Of a stretch of 58,509 nucleotides of DNA, positions 1-11,253 are shown piece by piece. The notes under the pieces are model-generated. The model was given only the letters and a program-made list of their open reading frames with translations, had not been told where the DNA came from and made no database searches. Each line of letters opens with the position of its first letter. The stretch's first letter is position 1. Location: positions 185,680-244,188 of the forward strand of contig ML976694.1 of NCBI GenBank assembly GCA_010015655.1. The letters run 5' to 3'. The position numbers and the translations under genes are program-made. This DNA comes from Bimuria novae-zelandiae CBS 107.79 (taxonomy: Eukaryota > Ascomycota > Dothideomycetes > Pleosporales > Didymosphaeriaceae).

Positions 1-203
1 ACCACGCGGCGCGGTCGCAACGTTAAGCTTCTAAGTAAATATAAATAGCACAGGTTAATTGCAAGTATTAATATAGTACTTCTATAAAGAAATCTCGTGA
101 TAATAGCTACTGTGTGTAGCTCTACAGCCTTGTTTCTCGTAGAGATGTTTTGGTGTTGGTGGCCCATCACGCGAAGTGGCTCATCACGCGCACGGACACG
201 TTA
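1..203. mobile_element. Right end of a pogo/Fot-like DNA transposon (element D), cut by window edge
   Basis: The stretch ends in ACACGT followed by TA (202-203), the same terminal pattern (TAACGTG read inward on the other strand) as the two complete pogo-like elements at 5999-7831 and 24558-26430. Two 17-bp subterminal units lie at 159-175 and 176-192 (core GGCYCATCACGCG). Positions 98-157 resemble 19971-20041, so a related end lies there too. The body of the element is outside the window. Family assignment rests on the end structure only. Confidence 0.5.
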
Positions 204-1029
204 TAGAATAGAAACGAAACGTGGTTGTGCGCCGGCTAATTTTTAGCGGGAAAACTCGCTCTTTGAGTCTAAAAAGAAATGCTCCCGATCTGCATGGTTG
301 GAGGATCTGGTCTGCGTTGTGCAAGAATGGCATGACTGAGTGATTCTAAAAGAATACAATGAGCGAGATTATGCCCAGGGCTGGTTATGAAAATGGAAGG
401 CAAACCAGCAGATGTCTGGAGCGGGCTTATCTCGGACGTCGAGCAAGAATCCGCTACGTTGACGTGCTTGCACTCTCTCATACATGCAGGTTGCCGCCCT
501 ACAACCACCTCCTGGTGCTGCTGCTCCACAATGATCCCAACGGCCCCGACAACCCCCTCTGCAGAGCCAACAGCAACGTACGACTCCTACTGCGAGACAA
601 AGACGAGCAAGAACGAGATAACCGATAATTATAGGTGCTGCTAAAAATTGGAGCAGAAGGCCCTTATGTCCGGAGATTCTGGGTTGTTTGTTTCCAACGG
701 CACCGCCATGGTAAGGTCCAACTACAAACAAGATTGAAACCGCGCTATGACTGGCGAGACGGAGTAATAAACTACTATACTTTAAAATAAACGCCAGTGA
801 CCTAATAATAGGCGCATGCGCGAAATAGAAAAGAGGCAGTAAATAGCACCTAATTACCTACTACTTAAGTAAGTTTAGCAACTAAGCGACAAGCTATAAA
901 GTGTATAATAAAAAACTACTCGTAATTATAAAAGCTATTAAACACTAGAGAATTTATGCGCATGGTTATTTAGATCTTATAATCTTTAATAACTATAAAA
1001 ACCTTACCTGTTTTATAAATATAAAGAAA
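204..1029. other. Stretch without a recognisable gene
   Basis: Positions 204-740 have balanced base composition and several short overlapping reading frames on both strands, none with a recognisable domain; from about 770 the sequence becomes AT-rich and RIP-like. I see no gene I can support. Confidence 0.5.
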
Positions 1030-1711
1030 TTAACACAGTGGGGTGACCAAAAAAACATTTTTTTAGTACCTTTTTAAAACTTTAATAGTATAGCCAATAG
1101 TAGGTTTATAGTTAAGGGTAAAATATCGAATTATAGGAAATGTTAAGATAATCGTAGCTATTAACCTACGCTGTGCTTAATAAGCACTAAAACAACGTAT
1201 TAACTTAGTAAAATAAGACTAAATCTTTTTAACAAGTTTAAGGCCCTCTAATTTTCTTTTAAAGTTATAGAATTATTAGGTTCGTATATATATATTACAA
1301 TAGTGCTTTTCTAGTTTATATACTAAATTTGGATATAGGCTTACTTACAAAATTTATATTTACAAACAGTTTTATAAATCTGTTAAAAAATGAGATGAAA
1401 ACTTAATAATCTAAATATAAATAGTATTTATATTACACTAGTACTTAGTATACCGCCCTTTGGCCCTTTTTAAGGTCTCTAAACGTCTAGGTAGCAATAT
1501 TATATAATTATCTAGTACCTTTTACGGTATTTCCTATCAAGTTTCATGTATAGCCTTAATAGAATGCCTATACTATTTTATTATTGCTAAAACCTAACGA
1601 GGCCCTAGGCCTTTAATTTAGATCATTTTTAAGTACTAATAAGACGTTTTTGGTTATTGCCATATTAGCTAAATAGGGAAAGTAAGGAAAAAGTTTAATG
1701 TTATTCCTTTT

Positions 1712-1902
1712 TGTCAGTTAGAACAAGGGCGTTGAGGTTAGATCTGCATAATAGAGCAAGGACCACAGCACTTATCGCACTAGCCTTGGGGATAAAACTA
1801 ACTAAGCAGAGTTAACGGACAAGGGATAAAATTTAATTATTAATAAATATATAAATATTACTTATTATTATACCCTATTGTATATAAGCATTTTATCTAA
1901 TA
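1712..1902 (+). repeat. Copia-1 5' LTR (191 bp)
   Basis: Begins TGTCAGTTAGAA, ends TCTAATA (ancestral TCTGACA as in the right copy). Nearly all differences from 10426-10616 are C/T or G/A, as RIP produces. Confidence 0.85.
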
Positions 1903-2036
1903 ATTAAGAGTCTTACTACCTCTACTAATATAATATAGCGCAGTAACCTTATTGCAATCCTATAATAATGCTAAGAGATTACACGGACTACACGGGATAA
2001 ATAACGCAGCTATAAGCTAAATACGTTATTTATAAT

Positions 2037-2208
2037 TGTTGCAAAAGGCACCTTACTAGAGCTTTCTACGCTAGCTAGGGTTAAGCCGAGTAGCTAAGCA
2101 GCCAAGCACGCGATCCCCTAAACCTATAAATAGCTAGTCGTCGTAGAGCTTCCTCTCCTTAATAAACTTTATTTTTAAGCTCCCTAATTGTTATAACTAT
2201 GCGCTATA
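2037..2208 (+). repeat. Left LTR of the small LTR element (172 bp)
   Basis: Begins TGTTGCAAAAGGCAC and ends GCGCTATA. Differences from the right copy are almost all C/T and G/A. Confidence 0.88.
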
Positions 2209-3788
2209 GTTATAAGCCTAGTATTTTTATAATACTTTATAATATACTTGCTCTATACTAGCTAATAATTTTAGTAGTAAACTATTTCTTACTCTTTATT
2301 ATCCTTACGCTCACGTCTCGACGCTTATAACCTATAATAGAGCTAAACTATATAATAACTACTATAAAGCTTCTAGTAAGTAACTAACTTATAAATTATA
2401 ACTTAATTCTACCTTAGTACGCGTAGCTTAAGTACTACATAAAAGCTTAAAGGATATAGAGTTATATTAACCCTAAGGCTCTTAAGTAGATAAATATACA
2501 CGACTAGGCTCTAAAGGTACTAAATATAAATACTAGGGGCAAGCCTCGTGTATAATAGCTTAAGCGCTATAAGCTAAAGTCTACTATTTATAATTAGCTT
2601 ATAATAAAGCTTTAGGCACTCTAGAACTAGGTCTATACTATAGTTAATTTATAAAGCTAGAACTTATAATACTATAGTTAAGTAAGTAGTAAACGCTATA
2701 GGCGCTAATTAAAAAACTTAAAAATAATCTCTATTTAAGCGATAATAATTAGAAGGAGCAGGTACGACATATATATAGAGAGGTTACCCTACGCCCACAG
2801 AGTAGCAGAACAACAAACATAACTAAATGGCTATCTGAATAGAACCGCGCACACGCCAACGCTATACTCCTAGATCTCCTAAAGATAAAGAGTACGCTGC
2901 TAATAAAGGATTTCCTACGCTTAGCACTATAATACAACTATAAGTAGGCTTAGAGAGAGCTTAATAACCTATCGCGACTAGGCGTAGTAGCAACTCTATC
3001 TCTAAAAGGATACGCTCGCTGGCTCGCGTAGCTTAACTAAATAACTAAGCACGTAGGTATATACGCTACGCTTAGAGGGCGCACTCCTAATATAAGCTAT
3101 AAGTGCCTATATAGAGTAAATAGCTAGCATTAATAGAAGCCTATAGAGTGTAACCGCCTTTAGTACGCGCTCTAGAGAGAAGCTTTTTATAAGCTTTATA
3201 ATAAGCCTATAAGTAAGGAGATTAGTAAATTAAAAGCTAAATTTAAAAAGATTAGTAAAAGGTATTATTAACTAAGCTTAAATATAAGGGGTAAATAGTA
3301 GACCCTCCTTTAGTCTTTCTAGGGAACATTAAAGCATAGATTATAGTAAGCCTATAAGTAAGTAAGCCTTTACTAGCTAAGCGCTATAATTTTATAGCTA
3401 CTTATTTTTTATATTTATATACGCAGGTACTCGCACGGGTTACGTTATAAGTAAATAATTACTTTTAAACGTTTATTAAAGCTTTATAGTAAACGTACGC
3501 TACTTTTTTTATTTTTTTATTTTTCTACATAGGTACTTGCGCGGGTTACGTTATAAGTAAATAATTACTCTTAAATATTTATTAAAGCTTTATAATAGAA
3601 GTACGCTACTCCCTTTTCTTCTTTATCTTTCTTTTAGAACTATATATAAACTAGCTACTTAGACTAATTACCTAGCAAGCTAGGGATCTAAGCTAGACGC
3701 TTTTTAAGCTCTACACGCAAGTTTACCACCTTTTATACTTTAAGTTATTATTTAGCTTATTATGCTACGATCTATAAGCTAGGGGGTG

Positions 3789-3960
3789 TATTATAAAAGG
3801 CACTTTATTAAAGCTTTCTACGCTAGCTAGGGTTAAGCTAAGTAGCTAAGTAGCTAAGCACGCGATCCCCTAAATTTATAAATAGCTAGTTATTATAGAG
3901 CTTCCTCTCCTTAATAGACTTTATTTTCGAGCTCCCTGATCGTTGTGACTATGCGCCACA
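3789..3960 (+). repeat. Right LTR of the small LTR element (172 bp)
   Basis: Begins TATTATAAAAGGCAC and ends GCGCCACA; its last 40 bases have kept the unmutated CpA/TpG sites that are TpA in the left copy. Confidence 0.88.
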
Positions 3961-5998
3961 ATAATATGTAGAATAAAGTTAATTTAACAGTAGCTAATCC
4001 GCTAATAATAAAACTATTAATAACTAGGATCCTTATAATTACTAAATATACACCAGTCGCGAATGTTAATATCCTAATAAGATAGACAAAACTATTAATA
4101 ATAGGATAAAAGGCATTTAAGGAAGACCGTAAATACTAGAAAACCTTTATTAAATAATATAAGAATAATAGATATAACTTTAAGAAGGAATAAGCAAGCC
4201 TCTAACATATTATAGCTTTTATCTAATTAACTATATTACTACAACTATTACGCACGTACTACCTTGTAAAGAAGTTATTACGCTAATAGATTACCAACCT
4301 AAAGTCAATAGTTAGAGTTAATAAATAAATTAAATAAAAATAAGTCCTCGATTAATACCTTATCTTATTTAGACTAATAAGAAGTCTGTTGTAATAGGAT
4401 ATATAGCTAGCTAAGTATAACTAAGTAGGTACTAAGGCAGAGATATATTAAGTTACTAAACTATTATAATTAAATATAATTATAAAAGACTTCTTAGCAG
4501 CCGTAAACAAAGTTACTCCTATACAGTTTGTAAGCTTTTAAAATAATAGTTAATTTGTAGCTAGCATAAGCTATAAGGAAATAATAAAACGCTTTTAAAA
4601 ATATATAATGATATTTTATCTCCTTAGATAAGGGAAATATAAAGTAGTATTTATATTTAATAGTATACTATAGCTCGTTAAAGGTAGTGCAACTACCTAA
4701 AGAAATAATAAAAACGCATTTTATACTAAAAGCGCGCTATTCAACTAAAACTAGGGTAGACCTAGTAACTAATAAATAGCTAGCAAGAAATATGCTAAGC
4801 CTAAGTAGCCTTTAAATTAAAAGCTAGTTATAATAAGAGAGGCAAATTGCCTTGCATATAGATAACGCTATAGTATTACGGACTACTATTATAATAATCT
4901 AAGCAAAGCTCCTAAGTAGTAAAAACTAAATAAGACTATAAATAAGCTTATTAATTTTAAGTGTAATAATAACGTAACGTTCTAAAAGCTAATTTATAAA
5001 TAAAGTAGAAACTAATCGCGAACGCTAATTCTTAAATAATTATATATTTTAATACCTAGGATCCCTAATAAATAACTAAAGGGAAACAAATATTAAAAGT
5101 TAACGACAAGTTTATTTTGGTGTCTATTAAAATAGATATTAATAACTACCCACTAAAGCAATTATTTATTCTTAACTTAAGATTGACCTGCTATATTATA
5201 AATAATATTAACTATATTTATAACTTCTATCATCCTATTCCTAGAGACTACATATAGGCTAGGAATATAAAGATATAGATAAAAGGATATAGCTCTATTA
5301 ACCTAATCCTAAGAAGTTAGTTTAGGATAACGAAACTAGTCCTGCATAACGTAGCTATCTACCTTAACCTACTATATAATCTAGTCTTGTTTTAACTCCT
5401 AAGCTAAAGAGAAATCTAGTGGGATACGCAGATAGACCTAACTACTTTAAAAAAAACTAAATAATATAATTATTAAGACCCTTACTAAGACCTATAGCTA
5501 GTAGTTACTTAAGTATAAATTACTACTACCTACTTTATATTATGCACGCAAGATTACTTCACGAATAAAGAAAGCGCTATAGAGAGCGTTAGTTATGCTC
5601 TAGCATAGGAGACTAGGACACTCTAGACTAGTAGCAATTAAGTACCTAGTATAGTAAGCTAAGGGGGTGCGCGTGAAAGTGATTAAGATAAATAAGTATA
5701 ACTCTTATAGTAGAATAAAATTAAAATAATTAATTATATGAGCGCTATAAATTAATACTAAAAGACCTAAAGAGAGGCTAAATATTAATTTCTATATATA
5801 TAAAACGTATAGCGTTGCAAAAAAAAAAAAGAGCTAAATATTAATTACTTATAAATTCTTAAGACTATAATAGGACCTCTACTTTATAGATAATAAAATA
5901 GTAAAATTAGTTATTAGGATACTTTTAACCTTTCTCCTATTCCTTAAGACCCACTACAACATAATAGTTAAGACTATTAAGGCAGATAATAAAATTAC

Positions 5999-7831
5999 TA
6001 ACGTGTTTTACAAGCGAGTGCGCACCCCACTAACTTTTCGCAACGCGTAAACTTCTACCTACTATGGCGCCCTTAACTAAAGCCCAGCCAGCTTCTTATG
6101 AGGCTGATATACACCTTGCTATATTAGCTCTTTAGCAAAATTAATTTTAGAGTAAGGTAGTTACTACATAAACGTTTAATATTTCTTAAGATACACTCTA
6201 CCGCTAGCGCGCTAGCAAGCCTGCCCAACGCGATTACTAGCCTAACTTAAAGAAGCTTACCTAGCTAGAAGAGGAGGTAATTGTCAGGTATATACTTGGC
6301 CTAGACCAGCGTGGATTTGCGCCTACGTACGCGGCTATACGTAATATAGCTAATAAGCTACTCGCTGCGCGTGGCGGAGGTTAGGTTAGCGTCTACTAGC
6401 CGCGCAACTTTGTCAAGCGTACAGATAGCCTTATAACGCGATTTAATCGAGCGTATAATAGGCAAAGAGCTCTATGCGAGGATCCTATGTTAATTAGGAG
6501 CTAGTTCGAGCTTATAGAGTAGATAAAGGCTAAGTACGGCATCTGTAATAAGGACGTCTATAACTTTAATAAGGTTAGCTTTATAATAGGCAAGATTATA
6601 ACTTAGCTCGTTGTAACAGGGTTAAAGAGGAGAGGCTAGCTAAAGGCTATTTAGCTAGGTAATCGCGAGTGTATAATAGTAATCTAGAGAATTAACGCTG
6701 CTAACTAGGCTATCCTGCTATTTATTATCTTTGCTAGCTAGCACTACCTATCTACCTAGTATAAGGAGGATATCCTACGCGACTAGGCTATCGCTATTAG
6801 CGATAATAGCTAGATAACTAATAAGATTAGAGTTAAGTGGCTAAAGCACTTTATTAAGTATATAAAAAGCAAGATAGTTAGGGCGCGTTAGCTACTTATC
6901 CTTAATAGTTATAAGAGCTACTACTCTCTCGAGTTTTAAGTGCTCTATAAGGAGAGTAATATCTACACGCTTTGTATGCCGCCACACTTATTCTACCTAC
7001 TATAGCTACTTAATATTGGCTGCTTCTCGCCATTAAAGCGCGCGTATAGTTACTAGATTAAGAGCCTAATGCGCGACTATATTAACTATATTATAAAGCT
7101 TAAGTTTCTGCTAGCCTTTAAGGCAGCCTTTACGCGATTATTTATAGTAGCTAATATCTGCTTAGCCTTTTAAGGTACAGGCCTTGTTCCTCTCTAGCCG
7201 GACGTTATTCTATCAAAGCTAGATGTGTAGCTCTATACGCCTACTCCTCTAGCTACTGCAAAGGCTCTCTAGGAGGCTTAAATACTAAGCAACGTACACG
7301 AGCTTAATACTTAATTAATATTAATACGTAATCGCGTACGGCGGTATAAGAGCTCGTCGCTAGCCTTAATTATTAAGGCAATTAGCTAGCTTAAGAAGGG
7401 GGTAGAGGTAATAATGCTCTTAGCTAAGCTAATACGCGATTAGATTACTAGCCTTAAAAGAGCTAATAAGGTAGTAATAAAGCGTAGGCAGCGCAAGAAG
7501 AAGCAGATATAAAGGTAAGGGACCTTAACAAAGGGAGAGGGAGAGGACATACTCGCTTAAAAGGAGGCTGACCAGCAGATAGAGCGTGAACAGCGTCAAG
7601 ATACAGAGCGATCAGGCCGCAGCTGCCAGGCCCTGGCGCGCTGTAAGAGGTGTAGAGAGACTGGGCATAACTCACGCACGTGTAAAAAGATACTTTAGAT
7701 ATTACTTAATCTATCTTATTAATATCTAGATATTATCTCTTAACGTGGTTGAGATATTTGTATATAGAGGTGTATAAAGTTGGTGGGGTGCGCACTCGCT
7801 TGTAATGCGCACTCGCTTATAAAACACGTTA
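5999..7831 (+). mobile_element. Pogo/Fot-like DNA transposon (element B) nested in the Copia-1 integrase region
   Basis: Ends ACGTGTTTTACAAGCGAG (from 6001) and, inverted, ACGTGTTTTATAAGCGAG (from 7829), flanked by TA at 5999-6000 and 7830-7831. The left end has one subterminal unit AAGCGAGTGCGCA and the right end has two, spaced 17 bp. It interrupts Copia-1 after its ADNEI integrase motif. Carries a transposase pseudogene on the plus strand. Confidence 0.82.
6064..7698 (+). pseudogene. Pogo/Fot-type transposase (DDE_1 family), RIP-inactivated
   Basis: ATG at 6064 opens a frame of about 545 codons with no frameshift but many TAG stops. Readable parts in order: a DNA-binding region (LEEEVIVRYILGLDQRGFAP), the DDE endonuclease core (GNRECI, ISDNS, NIYTLCMPPHLFYLL, PLKRAY), and a C-terminal zinc knuckle CKRCRETGHNSRTCKK. 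In the core motif where related proteins have LILD, this copy reads LILN, so a catalytic aspartate has become asparagine, as a G-to-A change would give. Stops fit CAG to TAG or TGG to TAG. The final 150 bp escaped mutation. Family: fungal Fot1/Tan1-like pogo transposases. Confidence 0.8.
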
Positions 7832-10425
7832 TAGTTAAATTAGAAGTATAATATTAATTAGTAACCTAAGGAATTATTATTAAGCCTTTAGGTCTAACTA
7901 CCTGATCTTAAAACGGAGGTGCTAAATACTTAGGAGGTATAAATAAAGAGAAATCGCGTATAATATAGCTTAACGTAAACCTATCCTAGAAACTATAGCC
8001 TAAAGCTGTAAGGACTATAGTATATTTTTATAACTAAATATTAAATTACGCGAATAATTAAAAAGCGCTATATAATATATTCTTTATATAAGTTACCTTT
8101 AGTAATAGGATTATAACTTTACTATAGAAACCTAATCTTGCCTACCTAAAGGCGTATAGCTACAAAGCCTTTGTAATAATGAATAACACTTACTAAGGCA
8201 AATTACGTTTGTAAAGCCTTAATCTAAAAGCTTAGGTTAGTTATCTTATTAGATACTAATCCTTAAATATATATTACATTTAGATACCACCGCTCGTTAA
8301 GATAATAAGTACTTAAGACGTCGTCTTTAATAATTAGTCTATATTTAACAGGAAGACTAAAGATCTAATAAATAACTTTATAAATAATACGCTAGAAGAA
8401 AATGCTACGTATATATAAACTATTAAACTACTAACTCTTACTTAGTAACTAGAAACGGAGTACTTCTATAAGGATAATACCACTAAGGACTTATTAGACT
8501 ATTAAGAAAGGAAAATTAGGGATAATTACGTAACTCTTGTATCTATACTACTATCCGCAACATTGCTTATTTAGTTAATAATTAATAACTAATTTAAAGT
8601 AATATAATATAGACTATCTAAAACTATCCCTTAGGCAGTAGCTTTTATAGCGGGAACCTAAGCTAGTTACGTTAAGATTTATAAAGGTAATATTATAAAT
8701 AAGGTAAAGATAAAAAAATTACTTATTAAAAACTTAAAGCTCTATTAAAGTTAACTCCTACCTTTACTAACGTACCGTGCTAAACTTAATGACTACCTAA
8801 TAGGTAAACTATTTAAAAAAGTAAAATAGACCTATCTTATAAGCTATTAATAAATAAAAGTATAATTATAGATACTAATAAGAAAGATTAAACTAACAGG
8901 ATGATAGATCCTTAACTATATATAAGTATATACTTATAAACTTAATAAGTACTATTATTTACTAAAGTGCAAGGCGCGACTAGTTATCTAAGGTAACTAA
9001 TAATAGAATATTACCTTACAGAACACTTACGCAGCCACTCTTAACAGCCAGTTATTTTAAATACTAATAGTAATTATAGCCCACCACGACTTAGAGCTTA
9101 AATAATACGACGTCACGAATGCCTTTGTTTATGCAACGATAGATTAAGACGTATATATAAAAATGCTTTATAGCTATTAAAAACCTAGAATAATCATCTA
9201 AGTTAATAAGGCTTTATATAGTCTACGGATCTCGTCACTCCTTTAGTAGAAAAATTTACTATAATACTTAAAGTTCTTAGCTTCTAAACTATGCCTTATA
9301 AGCTATACTACTTTTTTAAAGATAGGATTATTATCTTCTTGTACGTAAATAATATTATATTAGCTTATTATAAGTAGAAAGAGTAAGAGGCACAGTAAAT
9401 AATTAAGCGCTTATAAAAAAAAGTATACCTTTACTAAAGGAAATAACCTTTAGTAGTTATATAGTATAGAGGTTATTAAGAACTAAAGTTACTAAATAAT
9501 CTAACTCTTTTAAGCTGTATACTTAGAGGAGATTAACTAACTAGCTAATAAGAAAGGTATTTGCTATAATATCTTAATAGCTACTACTAAGTTAATACCT
9601 CGAACAGGCGTAGCAACACCCTTAGAAATTAATAAATACTAACATAAAATTAAATTACATCTATTTATAATAGTAATAACCCAACTAAATATTACTTTTA
9701 TAACCTTTAGACTGGCTTAGTTCCGGTTAAATCTAGGCTCTAAATACTAAAATGCCACTAATTAAGTACTACTATACTTGTCTAGCACTAGATAGAGAGC
9801 ATTATAGCTTAGAGGAGGTAATTACCTTTAAGTAACTAATAATGCCTTATTTACGAATAATACACTAGATAGATAGAGCTCGTAAAGATACGCTATTAAG
9901 CTATTTAATAGACTTATTACCTAGAGGGTAAATAAATAAGACACTATTATAACTTTAATAATTAAAGCAGAGCTTCTCAACCTATTATAAGTAGCTAAGG
10001 AAGTAATCTTTATATCACGACTATTACTAAACTATAGATTAAACTACTTTTATCTTTAATTACTATCTAAAGCGATAATAAGTAAACTATTTAATTAGTA
10101 ACTAAGGAAATCTCTATGCCCTAGATAAAACTATAACACGTTAATACTTATAATTACTAGCTAAGATAAAAGGTTTCTACTAAAAAGATTACGGTAAAGT
10201 ACGTATACTTAGTAGATATAATTGCTAATAGTTTTACTAAGGTCCTCCTAGTTAAGAAGTAAGAAGAATTCCTAACTTAAGTTAAGCTAGTAAAAGTAAA
10301 GAGACCTAAGGTAATAAATAAAGTGACTTTTAAGAAGATTTAAAATTAACTTAAAATTCTTAAGCTTGCATAATAAGGAACTATATTATAATTTAGCTTA
10401 TAAGAATTTCTAAGCTAAGGGGGTG

Positions 10426-10616
10426 TATTAGATAGAAAAAGGGCGTTAAAGTTAGGTCTGTATAATAAAGTAAGGACTATAGCACTTATCGCACTAGCCT
10501 CAAAGTTAAACCTAACTAAGTAGAGTTAATAGAAAAGGGACAGAATTTGATTATCGATAGACACACAACCATCACCCGTCATTTTACCCTATCGCATACA
10601 AGTATTTTATCTGACA
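10426..10616 (+). repeat. Copia-1 3' LTR (191 bp)
   Basis: Begins TATTAGATAGAA (TG changed to TA) directly after the polypurine tract GGGGGTG and ends TCTGACA; same length as the left LTR. Confidence 0.85.
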
Positions 10617-10767
10617 CTTTTAAACTACCTTCAATTGTGGTGAAAAAGGTTATCTTATTAAAAAATTAAATTTATAATATATTAATTAGCCTAAAGTGCT
10701 ATACAAAGTAATAAAACTATATAATATATAACTATACATTAATAGAACATTAAAAAAAATGAAAAGC

Positions 10768-11253
10768 TATTAGATTCGATGGTGTTCTGTCGCTTTAAAA
10801 TGGTATGATCTTGATAATTAATAAAGTTAATTAATTAAGTGATAGAAAATTAGCCGTAGGCGAGGTTTCTAGTACGTTCCGATCTAACGCTAGTACTATC
10901 TAGGTGTCACGGAACGAGGCATTGAGATCAAGAACGCGAGATACTACGTATCAGATTTAAGCTTTATTGCTACGTATGTCTCCATGGTAGTTCAAGACGT
11001 TGGATAAGGAGAGAAGATTCTCCCCGTCCATCGCGTGAAAATCTATCTATCGCTTAACAAGGAGCTAGCCTCTAGTAGACTAGCGTTGGCCAGGTCGTAG
11101 AGACGTACTATCGTCGACAGTACGTCTATGCTGTCAGGTGGCCTACAGCTACCGTGACACTAGGATAGTGTGCAACTAGAGGTGTGCCAGCCTTATATTT
11201 TCTACTATACTATTAATAATAGTTCAGGATTATAGCAGCCTTATAATTAAATA
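10768..11253 (-). repeat. Copia-2 3' LTR (left side), containing a solo LTR
   Basis: Homologous to 16067-16291 with almost only transitions between copies, interrupted at 10905-11164 by a solo LTR and its target duplication. Confidence 0.78.
10905..11159. mobile_element. Solo LTR (255 bp), probably Ty3/Gypsy type, not RIPed
   Basis: Starts TGTCACGGAACG, ends TACCGTGACA, with a perfect 5-bp target duplication CTAGG (10900-10904 and 11160-11164). The right LTR of Copia-2 preserves the empty site. Unlike everything around it, it keeps many CpA and TpG sites and balanced composition. A hairpin GACGTACT/AGTACGTC lies at about 11102-11126. Type (Gypsy) is inferred from the TGTCACG ends. Confidence 0.85.

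Larger units (their letters stand above)
2032..3965 (+). mobile_element. Small non-autonomous LTR retrotransposon nested in Copia-1
   Basis: Two LTRs of exactly 172 bp (2037-2208, 3789-3960) with 5-bp target duplication ATAAT (2032-2036, 3961-3965). The primer-binding site GTTATAAGCC starts at 2209 and a polypurine tract AGGGGGTG ends at 3788. The interior is only 1.58 kb, too short for pol. A 190-bp patch at 2749-2937 keeps normal composition and reads in a gag-like way on the plus strand (RHIYREVTLRPQ...), but I see no recognisable domain. Probably mobilised by an autonomous Copia relative. Confidence 0.85.
1707..10621 (+). mobile_element. Copia-1: LTR retrotransposon with two nested insertions
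   Basis: Two 191-bp LTRs (1712-1902 and 10426-10616) are flanked by a perfect 5-bp target duplication CTTTT (1707-1711, 10617-10621). The polypurine tract AAGGGGGTG directly precedes the right LTR. The body reads on the plus strand as a Copia pol: a degraded GAG-pre-integrase box near 5515-5650, an integrase stretch ending ADNEI near 5990 (cut by pogo element B and resuming after 7831), and a reverse transcriptase stretch resembling YDVTNAF near 9105-9125. All frames are full of TAG/TAA. Subtracting the nested elements leaves about 5.1 kb, the usual Copia size. The primer-binding site is ATTAAGAGTC at 1903. Confidence 0.85.

Noticed and set aside
359..731. Overlapping short frames on both strands near the left edge
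   Set aside because: No domain, no consistent start context, and codon bias is not convincing on either strand.
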